From positions 1-42,451 of the forward strand of contig NZ_LUUK01000164.1 of assembly GCF_001644025.1 (NCBI RefSeq): a stretch of DNA of 42,451 nucleotides, written 5' to 3'. Under the pieces are notes generated by a model, which was not told where the DNA came from, ran no database searches, and saw only the letters and a list, made by a program, of their open reading frames with translations. The translations under genes were made by a program, and so were the position numbers. Within the stretch, counting starts at the first letter, position 1; every line of letters starts with the position of its first letter. This document shows, piece by piece, positions 1-9,150 of the stretch. The stretch is from Methylomonas koyamae. Lineage in GTDB: Bacteria > Pseudomonadota > Gammaproteobacteria > Methylococcales > Methylomonadaceae.

Positions 1-1117
1 GCGGCAACGGCTTGGCCAGGCCGCCCAACTGCAATGCGTCGTTACTGCCCAGGCGTTGTTGCAACATGCCGGCGATCAGCATCAAACTGGCGGCGACGCT
101 GGCGAAATTCAACAACTGCATCAGCGCGCCTTGCAAACCCGACAAGTTAAAACTGGCGATACCGAGGATCACCATGCCGACATGGCTGACCCCGGCATAG
201 GCCAGCAAGCGGCGCAGATTGGTCTGCCGTAGCGCGACCAGCGCGCCGTAGATCAGCGTCACCGCGCCGCCTATCGCCAGCGGCCAGCGGTATTCGGACG
301 CGGCGGCCGGCGCCAGCGGAATCGCGAAACGCACAATGCCGTAAACCCCCAGTTTCAAACCGAGCAGCAACGCGGCGATTTGCGGCGGCGCCTCCATCGC
401 CACGGTCGGCAGCCAGGTATGAAACGGCAGCAGCGGCGCCTTGACCGCGAAACCCAGCAGCAGCAGGCCGAACACCACCGTCTGCGCCGAAGCCGGTAGC
501 GGCGACCTGAGCAATTCCGGCAAGCCGAACACCGGCAACGCGCCTGGCTCGCCGGCGGTCGCCAGCAATATGAACGCAAACAGCAGCGGCACGCCGCCGA
601 ACAACATATACAAGGTGTATTTCATCGCCGCGTAGCGCCGATGCGGACCGACACCCCACAAACCGATCAAAAAAAACAGCGGCGGCAGGGTCAGTTCCCA
701 AAACAAAAAAAACAACACGGTATCCAGCGCGGTAAACACGCCTATCGTCACGCTTTCCAAGGCCAGCAGCAGCGCCAGATAAAACCGGTTCAGACGCTGC
801 ACCGCATTCCAGCCGGTCAGCAGGGCCGCCAACGTCACCAGCGCGGTCATCGGCAGAAAACCGATCGAAATACCGTCCACGCCCAGCAAAAATCGAACAT
901 TCAAGCCGGGTATCCAGGGATAGTCTTCGACCAGTTGGAAATCGCCGTCCTCCGGCCGAAATGCCGCGAATGCCCACAAACAAAACAGCAACTCCAACCC
1001 GGCAACCACCAAGGCCCAACGCCGCGCCGACATCCGTCCGACCGGTACCGCCAACGGCAGCGCTCCCAGCAGCGGCCAGAACAGACAAAGCGATAACAGC
1101 GGAAATCCGTTACTCAT
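1..1117 (-). CDS. NuoM-like proton-translocating subunit, 3' end cut by window edge
   Basis: The reading frame starts at the ATG at 1115-1117 and stays open to base 1, giving 372 codons without a stop, so the C-terminus is missing. It is a hydrophobic polytopic membrane protein of the NuoM/NdhD/Mrp antiporter family. The ligand-like Glu of the family is visible in FFLFWELTLPPLFFLIG, and the family lysine in GFAVKAPLLPFHTWLP, followed by a second lysine in LLLGLKLGVYGIVRF. In complex I such residues carry protons across the membrane. The start overlaps the upstream gene by 8 bp (1110-1117), which points to translational coupling. It is the last visible gene of the operon that contains dabA, so it probably belongs to an inorganic-carbon uptake complex rather than to respiratory complex I; no Nuo hydrophilic subunits are present. 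Confidence 0.85.
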   Translation of the reverse strand, partial: MSNGFPLLSLCLFWPLLGALPLAVPVGRMSARRWALVVAGLELLFCLWAFAAFRPEDGDFQLVEDYPWIPGLNVRFLLGVDGISIGFLPMTALVTLAALLTGWNAVQRLNRFYLALLLALESVTIGVFTALDTVLFFLFWELTLPPLFFLIGLWGVGPHRRYAAMKYTLYMLFGGVPLLFAFILLATAGEPGALPVFGLPELLRSPLPASAQTVVFGLLLLGFAVKAPLLPFHTWLPTVAMEAPPQIAALLLGLKLGVYGIVRFAIPLAPAAASEYRWPLAIGGAVTLIYGALVALRQTNLRRLLAYAGVSHVGMVILGIASFNLSGLQGALMQLLNFASVAASLMLIAGMLQQRLGSNDALQLGGLAKPLP

Positions 1118-2651
1118 GGTGAGGAGTATTTCTGTGGTGGCTATGGTGCGCGGGGTAGTGTTCGCCGATTTCACTGGCTTCCTGATCGATGAACTTCAAC
1201 CACGGCGTCGTGTAAAAGCCGGTGCCGATCAGCAAGCCGCAAATCACTAGGGCGATGATGCGTTCCTTGATGACCGGATGATGAATACTGCCGTAGGGCT
1301 GCACCCAACGCCGCGGGTGAGCGATGAACAGGCGTTGAAACGCCCACAGTAAAAATGCCGCGGCCAGCACGTTGCCGAGCAATATCGCAATCGCGATCAG
1401 CCAGCCGTGCTCTTCTATCGTGCCTTCGATCAGTAAATGCGCGGCGTCGAAGCCGGGCGTGCCGGGCATCACCATCGTGCTCAAGGCCGAGATCATGAAC
1501 AGCAGCGCCAGCGTGGTGTTGGTCTCGAACAATCCGCCCAGGCGGGGTAGAAACGAAGTCCGGGTCCGTTCGTAAATCAGGCCGATACTGAACAGCATGC
1601 CGGCGGTCGCCAGACCGTAGGCAACCGACAACAGAATGCTGCCTTCCAACGCGAAATCGTTGAACGAAAACACCCCGATCGCCAGCATACCGGTATGGCT
1701 GATCACCGCGAAGGCCACCAACCGGCGCATGTTGATTTGCATCAGCGCCAACAACGCGCCGTAAAAAATCCCGATCAAGCCCAAGGTCAGCACGAAATGC
1801 GCCCATTGTTCGGCGGCGCCGGGCACCAGCGGCAATATGAAGCGAATCAGCGCGTAAATGCCCAGTTTGATGCCATGCAGAAAGATCGCCGCGCTGGCGG
1901 CGGTACCGTGCTCGGCCAGCGGCGGCAGCCAAGCGTGAAACGGAAACAGCGGCATTCGCACCGCGAAACCGAACAATAGCAGGATGAAGATCAAGGTCTC
2001 GTTGGGAATCGCCAAATCGTGATGCTTAAGCGCCAACCAATCGAAGCTTAGCGGCATGCCGTTCTGAGCCAGACCGCCGCTGAGCAGCACGAAACCGATC
2101 AGACTCATCGCCAGTCCGGACAGCCAGTATTGCAACACCGCTTTGACGACCCGGTTGCGCTGGCGGCCAGTGCCGGCGAACACGGTCAGCAGCACTACCG
2201 GCACCAGTTCCAACAGGCACCAAAACCAAAACTGCAAGGTGTTCAACGCGCTGAACGCGCCGATCAGAATGCCCTGATACGCGAGTAGGCAGGCGACGAA
2301 CAAACGGTCGTCGCGGTGGCGGGTAATCAAGGTATAGACCAAGGCCAACAAGCCCAGGATGGCCGCCAGCGGGATGAATAGCACGTTGGTGCCGTCCACG
2401 CCGGTGCGGTAATGCAGACCCAGCCATTCGACGCTCTCGGCCAAGTGGATGCCGGGGGCTTCGGCGTCGAACACCCACAGCATGTAGACGCTCAAGGCCA
2501 CGTTCAGCAACGCGCCGGCGAACGCCAGGCGTAGCGCGTGCGGCGGCCGTGCCGCCATCACCGCCAACGCGGTCAGCAACGGCAACAGGGTCAGAATGCT
2601 CAATACCGGCAACGCGGCGGCGGCTTGCCAATAAACGATATCGGTTGTCAT
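1110..2651 (-). CDS. NuoM-like proton-translocating subunit with Arg in place of the family Lys and a His-rich tail
   Basis: This is a 513-residue polytopic membrane protein of the proton-conducting antiporter (NuoM/NuoN) family. The start is taken at the ATG at 2649-2651 because it overlaps the preceding stop in an ATGA arrangement; a longer reading upstream would lie inside that gene. The family Glu is present in WCLLELVPVVLL (E149). At the position of the usual channel lysine there is an arginine (R232, GFAVRMPLFPFHAWLP). The C-terminus is unusually rich in histidine, with seven His in the last 17 residues (EHYPAHHSHHRNTPHHE). The gene sits between the NuoL-like gene and another NuoM-like gene in the dabA operon. 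I infer a structural, perhaps proton-conducting, subunit of that complex. NADH dehydrogenase subunit is the likely automatic label but is probably misleading here. Confidence 0.85.
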   Translation of the reverse strand: MTTDIVYWQAAAALPVLSILTLLPLLTALAVMAARPPHALRLAFAGALLNVALSVYMLWVFDAEAPGIHLAESVEWLGLHYRTGVDGTNVLFIPLAAILGLLALVYTLITRHRDDRLFVACLLAYQGILIGAFSALNTLQFWFWCLLELVPVVLLTVFAGTGRQRNRVVKAVLQYWLSGLAMSLIGFVLLSGGLAQNGMPLSFDWLALKHHDLAIPNETLIFILLLFGFAVRMPLFPFHAWLPPLAEHGTAASAAIFLHGIKLGIYALIRFILPLVPGAAEQWAHFVLTLGLIGIFYGALLALMQINMRRLVAFAVISHTGMLAIGVFSFNDFALEGSILLSVAYGLATAGMLFSIGLIYERTRTSFLPRLGGLFETNTTLALLFMISALSTMVMPGTPGFDAAHLLIEGTIEEHGWLIAIAILLGNVLAAAFLLWAFQRLFIAHPRRWVQPYGSIHHPVIKERIIALVICGLLIGTGFYTTPWLKFIDQEASEIGEHYPAHHSHHRNTPHHE

Positions 2652-4219
2652 CGGTATCCCAGCGCCACCATCAGCGTAATCAGAACGAACAGCGCCAAAT
2701 AGCGCGGACTCAACAGCAATTTCTCGAAGCGGTTGGCGGCGCGTCCCAAGCGCCGGCCGAAACGAATACTGTCCCCGCCGATGCCCCGCAAGATGAAGCG
2801 ATATTCGAACCAGCCCAACAGCGCCGCGCTCCATTGCGCCAGTTTGCCGGCCAGACCGCTGCCGTAAGCGAAACTATCGCGGTCGCTGTCCAAGTTCGCG
2901 CCGAGCTTGCGTTCCTCCCATTGCGCCAGCGACGAAATCGCCCGTATCGCCGGCGCCGGCGCGCCCAGGGCCGGATCGATGACGTGCTCGTCCAGAAACC
3001 TTAAGTCCTCGGACAAGCGGCGTACCGGCTTGACGAATAGCCGCTCCAGCGCCGGCTCCAGCCAGCCGCGCTGCAGCGACACCAAAAACGCCCAGCGCCG
3101 CCGAGCTAGCCAGGCCGGTACCGGCGCGGTCGGCCGACAGGCGGTGGCTTGCAAAATCGACGGCGCCGACAGCAGCAAATAGCAGCGCACCACCGCGTGG
3201 GCCAGCAAATGCCAGGACGCCAGCGTCCACCAACCCAGCCCGCATTCGACGAACATCAAGCCCAATTGCACCGCCGCCGCGAAAATCTGCGAACTCTTGA
3301 TATCGGTCTGACTCAGCCCAACCCAATAGCCGTACAGCGCGGTCAACGCCCCAACCTCGATCAACAAAGCCATCGCTTGCGAGGCCTGCTCGAACAAGGG
3401 CTGCAATTGAATCAGCAAAAATACCCCGGCGTGGGTCATCACCCCGCCGTAAAAAATCGCGCTGGACGGCGTCGGCCCTTCCATGGCTCGCCCCAGCCAG
3501 AACGTAAACGGAAATTGCGCCGACTTGACGCTGGCCGCCAACGCGAAACAAGTCGCCAACAGCAAAGCGTCGCCTTTTTCCAAATCCGCCGCGCCGTCGT
3601 TGATCGCCCGCCAGTCGCAACTTTCCAGCCAGGCCAGGCTCAGACCGATGGCCAGCACAAAACCGGCGTCGCCGATCCGATTGGTAACGAATACCCGCAA
3701 CGCATTAGCGGTCGCGATCGGCCTGTCGTAGGCATAGCCGATCAGCAAATACGAACACAAGCCGGCCAGTTCCCAGCCGACGAAGGTCAGCAAGGCATTG
3801 CCGGCCAGCACCAGCAACAACATCGCCGCCGAGAACAAACTCAGCAGGAAGAAGAAGCGGTGGAAGCCGGCCTCGCGGTGCATATAATTGACCGAGAAAC
3901 GTAGCGTCACCCACAGCAAAATACCGAACACCCCGGCCACGGCCAGACGGAACCGGTCGCCGGCCAGATCCAAACCGACGCTGATCTTGCCCAGCCGCAG
4001 CCAGTCGCCGTAGGCCTGTGCGTCCAGCCCGGCCGGCCAAGCATTCCAGGCCAGCGCCAACACCAGCAGCGTCGCCGCGCCTATCCCCAGCAAAGCCAAT
4101 CGGGCCGTGACTTTTTCGCCGGCATCGCCGCTCAGCGCGCCGCCGAACTGTAAAGCGCCGATCGCCAGCGCCGACAACAGCGGCAACAACGGTACCAAGG
4201 CCAACCAATACGCGCTCAT
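2648..4219 (-). CDS. NuoL-like membrane partner of DabA (DabB-like)
   Basis: This 523-residue membrane protein belongs to the NuoL/NdhF antiporter family. It shows the NuoL signature FVGWELAGLCSYLLIGYAY with the conserved Glu, and the channel lysine in AASVKSAQFPFTFWLG followed by AMEGPTPSSAIFYGG. It starts by a 4-bp ATGA overlap with the dabA stop, and its own stop overlaps the next start in the same way. In characterised DAB systems a NuoL-like protein (DabB) forms the membrane proton channel under DabA, so this is the best DabB candidate in the operon. After the NuoL core it has a long, charged stretch (roughly residues 370-500) with amphipathic segments and a final membrane segment. The assignment to NuoL rather than NuoM type is firm; the partnership with DabA is inferred from adjacency. 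Confidence 0.88.
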   Translation of the reverse strand: MSAYWLALVPLLPLLSALAIGALQFGGALSGDAGEKVTARLALLGIGAATLLVLALAWNAWPAGLDAQAYGDWLRLGKISVGLDLAGDRFRLAVAGVFGILLWVTLRFSVNYMHREAGFHRFFFLLSLFSAAMLLLVLAGNALLTFVGWELAGLCSYLLIGYAYDRPIATANALRVFVTNRIGDAGFVLAIGLSLAWLESCDWRAINDGAADLEKGDALLLATCFALAASVKSAQFPFTFWLGRAMEGPTPSSAIFYGGVMTHAGVFLLIQLQPLFEQASQAMALLIEVGALTALYGYWVGLSQTDIKSSQIFAAAVQLGLMFVECGLGWWTLASWHLLAHAVVRCYLLLSAPSILQATACRPTAPVPAWLARRRWAFLVSLQRGWLEPALERLFVKPVRRLSEDLRFLDEHVIDPALGAPAPAIRAISSLAQWEERKLGANLDSDRDSFAYGSGLAGKLAQWSAALLGWFEYRFILRGIGGDSIRFGRRLGRAANRFEKLLLSPRYLALFVLITLMVALGYR

Positions 4220-7200
4220 CGCTCGACTCCCGCTTGCCGGATCAGCATCGGCGCCACCGGCTCAACGGCATCGCGGTAGCAATCCGGCGAATTTTCCCGG
4301 ATCGGCAATTCGTCCGGCAACGGCTGCCACGGCACGAAGCCGTCGCCGCGCTCGAACACGAAAATCTCCCCGCTATCGGGGTCCTGGGCGCTCAGATGCA
4401 CCCAGCCGCCACCGATCAACTCCCGCAGACCGTCCTGCCGTTGGTAGATCTCGGTCAGCACGCCGATCTTGGCCTCGACCACGAGTTGCAGCCGCATCGC
4501 CTCGTGAATTTCGATCATCTGCTTGGGCAAACCGGTGCGCAAATCGCTGCCGGCGCCTTCCATGACCGCGAAGAAACCGGTCGGATTGTGCGGCACCTTG
4601 GAACCGCAACCCAGCCGCTCGTTGTTGACCGTGGAAAAGTAGTATTCCAAATTAATGCCGGCGCCGACCGGACCGACCGCCAGCAAGATGCCTTCCAGAA
4701 TTTGGCCGCTCGGGTCCTGGGTCGGATCGTAGGAAATCAGGAACAAGCGCCTGTCGAAAAACGCGCCCTGGGTGGCCGCGCGCCGGCCGACGAAGGCGGC
4801 CGCGTTGGTGGCGTGGCCCAATTCCGGCCGGGCTTGCGAAAAATCGGCGGCACGGTTCAAAAAATGCCGCAGCGCTTGGGCCGGCTTGGGTCGGCGCGGC
4901 GCCGACGCCAGCCTTCGGCAGCGTTCGTGGGCCGACATGCGTTGGGCATGGCGCAATTGCTCGTTCAGATTAAGCCAATCCGATCGGCGCTCGGCCGGCA
5001 AACCGTCCAGATCGTACCAAGCGATGTCTTCGTCGCAGGTATTGTGCTCGGCGCCAATGAAATAGGTATCGGGCGGAATGACGATGCCGCGTTCCGCCAA
5101 CAGCAGCCGCACCTCGGCACGATTAGCCATCGCCGCGAACAAACGCGCGTTCGGCCCGCCGTGCCGGCCGCTGCACGCACCGCAGTCGTAAGCGGCCAGA
5201 TGCGGATTGTTGCGACTCATCGAGCCGTGGCCCATCAACACCACCCATTCGGCAAAGCCGTAGGTCAGGCCGGTATTGCGCAAAAAACCGGCGACCCGCT
5301 CGGCTTGCTCAAGGTCGGTAAACCCCAGTCTCGGCTGCTCCGGCGTGGCCGGGGTCGGCGCGGTCGCGGAAAAATTCAGTCGAGTCTTAAGATCCGGCGC
5401 GACGATTTTGGCTGCGACGCCCAGCAAATTTTGTTGAGTCCTGGGAAACAGGGCCTTGCCGACCAAGCCGGCCAGCGTCAACGGCGCCATCGCGTTGATT
5501 GCCGGATAAGCCAGCCAGGGATCGCGGCGCAAACGATGGTGTATAAAATCCGCGAGACCGCGCACGACTCCGCCGCCGGCTCTATGCCGGCTCGCCCTGA
5601 GCGGCGCGGTGCCCGGCGCGGCTTGTTCCTCGACGTCGTGGGCTGGCACGACCACCACCGGACACAACGGCGTCTTGGCCGTGTCGTCCAAGCCCCGGTA
5701 ATTCATCGGCACCCCGAAAAATCCGGCGGCGCCCAAGGTCTCGACGTCCAGATTCAGTTCCTCCAGATGGCGGCGGAAGCCTTCCTCTCTATCGTCCATG
5801 CAAAACACGATTTGCGCGGAGGGACGCCGGTCGCGCCGCGCCCAGCGCCCGCGTCGCCGATTGGCGTGCAGCGCTTGCAACACCTGATCGCGGTAATGGC
5901 GCTCATAGGCCCCCAACCAGACCCGGCGCCGGGCGCTGTCGTCGAACCCGTCGCTGGCGCTGAGCCAATGCAGCAACTGGGCCTTGCTCAACTGCGCGAT
6001 CTCGGCGGCGTTCAACCCCAAGGCCCGGCAAATCCGCCACAAGCGCCAGCCGTGATCGTAAACCGACAAGCCGCCTACCGCCGCCAGCGGGCTGCGTTGC
6101 CAAGTCCGGATCCGCTCCGCCAGCCCTTGCCAAGCCGACTTATCGCGGCCGCCGTCGGCGATCTGCACCTGACAGGCTTGCACCAGATATTCCGGCAAGC
6201 CGCCGCCGAATAAGGCATCGCGCACGAAAAATTCGTAAACGTGCTTGCCGAAATAACCCGCCAATTTGTCGTAGCGGGCATCGCAGTGCCACAGGGTCCG
6301 ACAATGGGTTTGCAGAAAGGCCCGATCCAAAATCAAGCACAGGGCCAGGTAGTCGGCCAATTCCGGACGAGCCTCGCCGTCCCGGTAGCCGGGATGGGTC
6401 TGCCGCCAATTGATCAAGCCGGACCAACCCGGCAGTTCCAGCGCCAAGCGTTGCAGATAACCGGACCAGCGCTGTTCCGGTATCGCCAAGGCTTGCAGTT
6501 GCTGAACGACCGCATCGGCGGCATCGTCCGGCAGGGCCGCGACTATATCGTCCCAATCGTCGAGATCGTGAAAAAAACCGCTAGGATCGAAAGCCAAATT
6601 GCGCCGCCAGGCCCGATATAAACCCAATCCCTCGCGGTCGGGCAACTGCCAGGCCGCCAAACCTTCGTCCAGCCAGGAGGCGCACAGTCCGATTAATATC
6701 GGGCGCACCTGATCCAGCACATCGACACCGGTCAGCGCCGCCAGCAAACCGCGTAAGCTCAAGCCGTGACCGATCCGGGCAAAGCACTCGTCAACGACGC
6801 CAGCCGCCCGTTGCCGCAAATCGCCTTCGCCGCTCAGCCAATCTTCGGCCTGCTCGGCGCTCAAATCCAGCAAATCCTCGGCATGCAGTTGCGGTTCGCG
6901 CAATTCCAGAACCGCCAGCAGCGCCCGCCAAGCGGCAGCGGCTTCCGGCTCGGCCAATACACCCAGTTCGCCGACCTGCCAGGACCATTGCGCCGGGGAC
7001 ACCGGGCTGATGTCTTCCAGTAGCGCCAAGCGGTACAACGCGCGGAGCGTGACCGGCCGGCCGCCGCTGCGAGCGATCACCGATTCGATGTCGTCGCCGA
7101 AATGGCGGGCGAGTTCGGCGTCCAACTCGGCGTCGGAAATCCGCCCTTGCCGGTAAAACTCGCGAAAGCGCTCGATCGGTAGATAACAATCGATACCGGT

Positions 7201-7377
7201 CAGTGCGGTGAATTCGGCCAAGGCCTGTTCGAACGGCAGATGTTGAAAACCGTGCAGGGTGTTGTGGTGGACGAAATCGTGGATCGGCGCCTGGCCGGGC
7301 AACACGTGATCGAGATGGGCAATGGCGTCCAGAACGATTTGGCGCGGCTCCCGGCCGACGGCGGTGGAGGCTGACAT
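4216..7377 (-). CDS. dabA: DabA-type (DUF2309/UPF0753) inorganic-carbon uptake protein
   Basis: This 1053-residue soluble or peripheral protein belongs to the DabA (DUF2309, UPF0753) family. Characterised members from sulphur-oxidising autotrophs are beta-carbonic-anhydrase-like zinc proteins that work with a NuoL-like membrane partner to accumulate dissolved inorganic carbon. The four zinc-site residues can be placed from spacing and context: C526 and D528 in IVFCMDDREEGFRRHLEE, H717 in VVLMGHGSMSRNNPH, and C732 in AAYDCGACSGRHGGPNAR. The N-terminus carries the family stretch IHDFVHHNTLHGFQHLPFE. The start at 7377 has no strong Shine-Dalgarno match. A 62-bp gap separates it from the upstream NuoM-like gene, while it overlaps the downstream NuoL-like gene by 4 bp. 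The protein is near the long end for the family. The transport role is inferred from family knowledge. Confidence 0.92.
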   Translation of the reverse strand: MSASTAVGREPRQIVLDAIAHLDHVLPGQAPIHDFVHHNTLHGFQHLPFEQALAEFTALTGIDCYLPIERFREFYRQGRISDAELDAELARHFGDDIESVIARSGGRPVTLRALYRLALLEDISPVSPAQWSWQVGELGVLAEPEAAAAWRALLAVLELREPQLHAEDLLDLSAEQAEDWLSGEGDLRQRAAGVVDECFARIGHGLSLRGLLAALTGVDVLDQVRPILIGLCASWLDEGLAAWQLPDREGLGLYRAWRRNLAFDPSGFFHDLDDWDDIVAALPDDAADAVVQQLQALAIPEQRWSGYLQRLALELPGWSGLINWRQTHPGYRDGEARPELADYLALCLILDRAFLQTHCRTLWHCDARYDKLAGYFGKHVYEFFVRDALFGGGLPEYLVQACQVQIADGGRDKSAWQGLAERIRTWQRSPLAAVGGLSVYDHGWRLWRICRALGLNAAEIAQLSKAQLLHWLSASDGFDDSARRRVWLGAYERHYRDQVLQALHANRRRGRWARRDRRPSAQIVFCMDDREEGFRRHLEELNLDVETLGAAGFFGVPMNYRGLDDTAKTPLCPVVVVPAHDVEEQAAPGTAPLRASRHRAGGGVVRGLADFIHHRLRRDPWLAYPAINAMAPLTLAGLVGKALFPRTQQNLLGVAAKIVAPDLKTRLNFSATAPTPATPEQPRLGFTDLEQAERVAGFLRNTGLTYGFAEWVVLMGHGSMSRNNPHLAAYDCGACSGRHGGPNARLFAAMANRAEVRLLLAERGIVIPPDTYFIGAEHNTCDEDIAWYDLDGLPAERRSDWLNLNEQLRHAQRMSAHERCRRLASAPRRPKPAQALRHFLNRAADFSQARPELGHATNAAAFVGRRAATQGAFFDRRLFLISYDPTQDPSGQILEGILLAVGPVGAGINLEYYFSTVNNERLGCGSKVPHNPTGFFAVMEGAGSDLRTGLPKQMIEIHEAMRLQLVVEAKIGVLTEIYQRQDGLRELIGGGWVHLSAQDPDSGEIFVFERGDGFVPWQPLPDELPIRENSPDCYRDAVEPVAPMLIRQAGVER

Positions 7378-7439
7378 GGCTTAAATCCGGAAAACGGCAG
7401 GGCGGCGATCCACGCGGCCGGCCGGAGAGACTATCCAAT

Positions 7440-8936
7440 TCACGGCAGGCGCTCTCCTATCACCGCCAACATTCTATCCACCGTGACGCTGGACAACTCG
7501 ATCAGCGGCGCCGGCAGCAAACCCAACGCGACGATGCCACCGACCAACACCCCGGACGCCAGCATTTCGACCGGCCGCAAATCGGCGATCTCGCGCATTT
7601 GCGGCTTGACCGGTCCGGTAAACAACAGGCCGACGGTGCGCATCGCGTAAGCGGCGCTGATCAGGATGCTCAGGCTGAAAAACACCATCAAGCCGCCCCA
7701 TTGCCGGAAACCGCCGATCAGCGTGTGCAACTCGGCGACGAAACCGACCGAGCCCGGCAAGCCCATCGCCGCCAGCAAGGTCAGCGTGGTAAACACCGCG
7801 AAACGCGGCATGACCTGGACCAGCGAGCTGTAGTCGGGCAGGTGACGGGTATGGGTGCGTTCGTAGAGCAGTCCGACCAGCAGGAACAAGGCGCCGGCGA
7901 TCAGGCCGTGCGCGGTCATCTGCAAAATCGCGCCGGTGAAACCGGTATGATTCAACGCCGCGATGCCCAGCAGCACCACGCCCATATGACTCAAGGACGA
8001 ATAGGCCACCATCGCCTTGATGTCGGTCTGCCGCCAAGCCAGCAAGCCGCCATACAGCATGCCGAACAAGGCCAGGAACAGCAACGCCGGCTGCAGCAAT
8101 TGGGCGGCGACCGGCAGCATCACGCACGACCGGATCAGACCGTAGGCGCCCATCTTCAGCAGGATGCCGGACAGCAAAATGCTGATCGGACTGGGGGCTT
8201 CGACGTGCGCCAGCGGCAACCAGCCATGCAGAGGGAAAATCGGCATTTTGACGCCAAAGCCGATCAAGAAACCCAGCAAAACCAGAACTTGCTCGACCAC
8301 CGGCATGGTTTGCGCCGCCTGACCCATTGCCGCCATCAGCGAACCCTGCTTTTCCAGGTCGTACTCGCTGATCGCCAGCAGACTAAGCAACATGAATACC
8401 GACCCGCCCATCGTGTACAACACGAAGTTGAGACTGGCCGCGTGGCGGCGCTTGCCGCCCCAGCGATCGATCAGGAAGTAGAGCGGAATCAGCGTGACTT
8501 CCCAGAAAATGTAAAACAGCGCCCAATCCTGCGCCATGAACACGCCCAACATGCCGAATTCCAGCAGCAACACGCAGATGTGATAACCCTTGACGCCATC
8601 GCTGACCGACGCCGAAGCCAGCAACGCAATCGCGGTCAGTAAGGTGGCCAAGACCAGCATCGGCAGCGACAAGCCGTCGACGCCGAGCGCGTAGGCGCTG
8701 CCGAGCTTGGGATTGAGCGGATAAAATTCGCCGAATTGCATCGCGCTGTCGCCGGCGTCGAAATCCAACAACAGCTTGCCGGCCAAGGCCAGCGCGCAAA
8801 GACTCATGAGGTTGCCGAGGATGCGGATCAGCCTGACACGGTCGCCGGAAACCGGTACCAACATCAGCGCCCCTAGCGCCGGGGTCCACAGCAACGCGCT
8901 TAAAATCGCCATTTCGAGGTGGTGGTTGAAGTCCAA
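7440..8936 (-). CDS. NuoM-like proton-translocating subunit, first gene of the dabA operon
   Basis: This 498-residue polytopic membrane protein is a typical NuoM/NdhD relative. It has the Glu motif LFYIFWEVTLIPLYFLIDRWG and the channel-lysine motif GFGVKMPIFPLHGWLPLAHVEAPSP, with a second lysine in ILLKMGAYGLIRS; both the helix-7-type Lys and the broken-helix region look intact. It is the first gene of the minus-strand operon that continues with dabA, the NuoL-like gene and two further NuoM-like genes. Nuo hydrophilic and quinone-site subunits are absent, so it is unlikely to be part of respiratory complex I. The most economical reading is a proton-conducting subunit of a DabA-containing complex. 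The upstream region (8937-9150) must hold the operon promoter but I see no clear consensus. Confidence 0.88.
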   Translation of the reverse strand: MDFNHHLEMAILSALLWTPALGALMLVPVSGDRVRLIRILGNLMSLCALALAGKLLLDFDAGDSAMQFGEFYPLNPKLGSAYALGVDGLSLPMLVLATLLTAIALLASASVSDGVKGYHICVLLLEFGMLGVFMAQDWALFYIFWEVTLIPLYFLIDRWGGKRRHAASLNFVLYTMGGSVFMLLSLLAISEYDLEKQGSLMAAMGQAAQTMPVVEQVLVLLGFLIGFGVKMPIFPLHGWLPLAHVEAPSPISILLSGILLKMGAYGLIRSCVMLPVAAQLLQPALLFLALFGMLYGGLLAWRQTDIKAMVAYSSLSHMGVVLLGIAALNHTGFTGAILQMTAHGLIAGALFLLVGLLYERTHTRHLPDYSSLVQVMPRFAVFTTLTLLAAMGLPGSVGFVAELHTLIGGFRQWGGLMVFFSLSILISAAYAMRTVGLLFTGPVKPQMREIADLRPVEMLASGVLVGGIVALGLLPAPLIELSSVTVDRMLAVIGERLP

Positions 8937-9073
8937 TTCCGGCCATTCTAAAGGCAGCCGGCCCGGCTTGACCAGCCTGAATTCGCGGCCTCGGCCGTTT
9001 TCCCGGCCGGCTCGGAGCCGGAATCGGCCGTTCGGTTTAAAAATCCCGCGGCTTCGTGTACTCTAGCCGGCTG

Positions 9074-9105
9074 GCGTCGCCCACGGGTGACGCTACTTTT
9101 TAACC
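9074..9105 (+). terminator. Hairpin plus T-run upstream of rlmH
   Basis: On the plus strand GCGTCGCC (from 9074) pairs with GGTGACGC (to 9093) through a 4-nt loop with one G-T wobble, and is followed by TACTTTTTAA. It has the shape of an intrinsic terminator. No plus-strand gene ends before it, so it may be a leader or attenuator structure about 45 nt ahead of rlmH, or it may protect rlmH from stray transcription. The rest of 8937-9150 holds a GC palindrome at 9007-9021 and no recognisable gene. Confidence 0.4.
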
Positions 9106-9150
9106 CCGCGCAGGCCGCCACCGCGTCCTCGGTGTCCGCCTCAAACCACG

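Noticed and set aside
147-1088. A 313-codon open frame on the minus strand at the left end, rich in Arg, Gly and Ala
   Set aside because: Another minus-strand frame over the same bases encodes a clear NuoM-like protein running off the window edge. The Arg/Gly/Ala-rich reading is a shadow of it.
4234-6213. A 659-codon open frame on the plus strand opposite dabA
   Set aside because: It is antisense to a well-supported dabA, has the Gln/Arg-rich composition typical of shadow frames in GC-rich genes, and matches no family I recognise.
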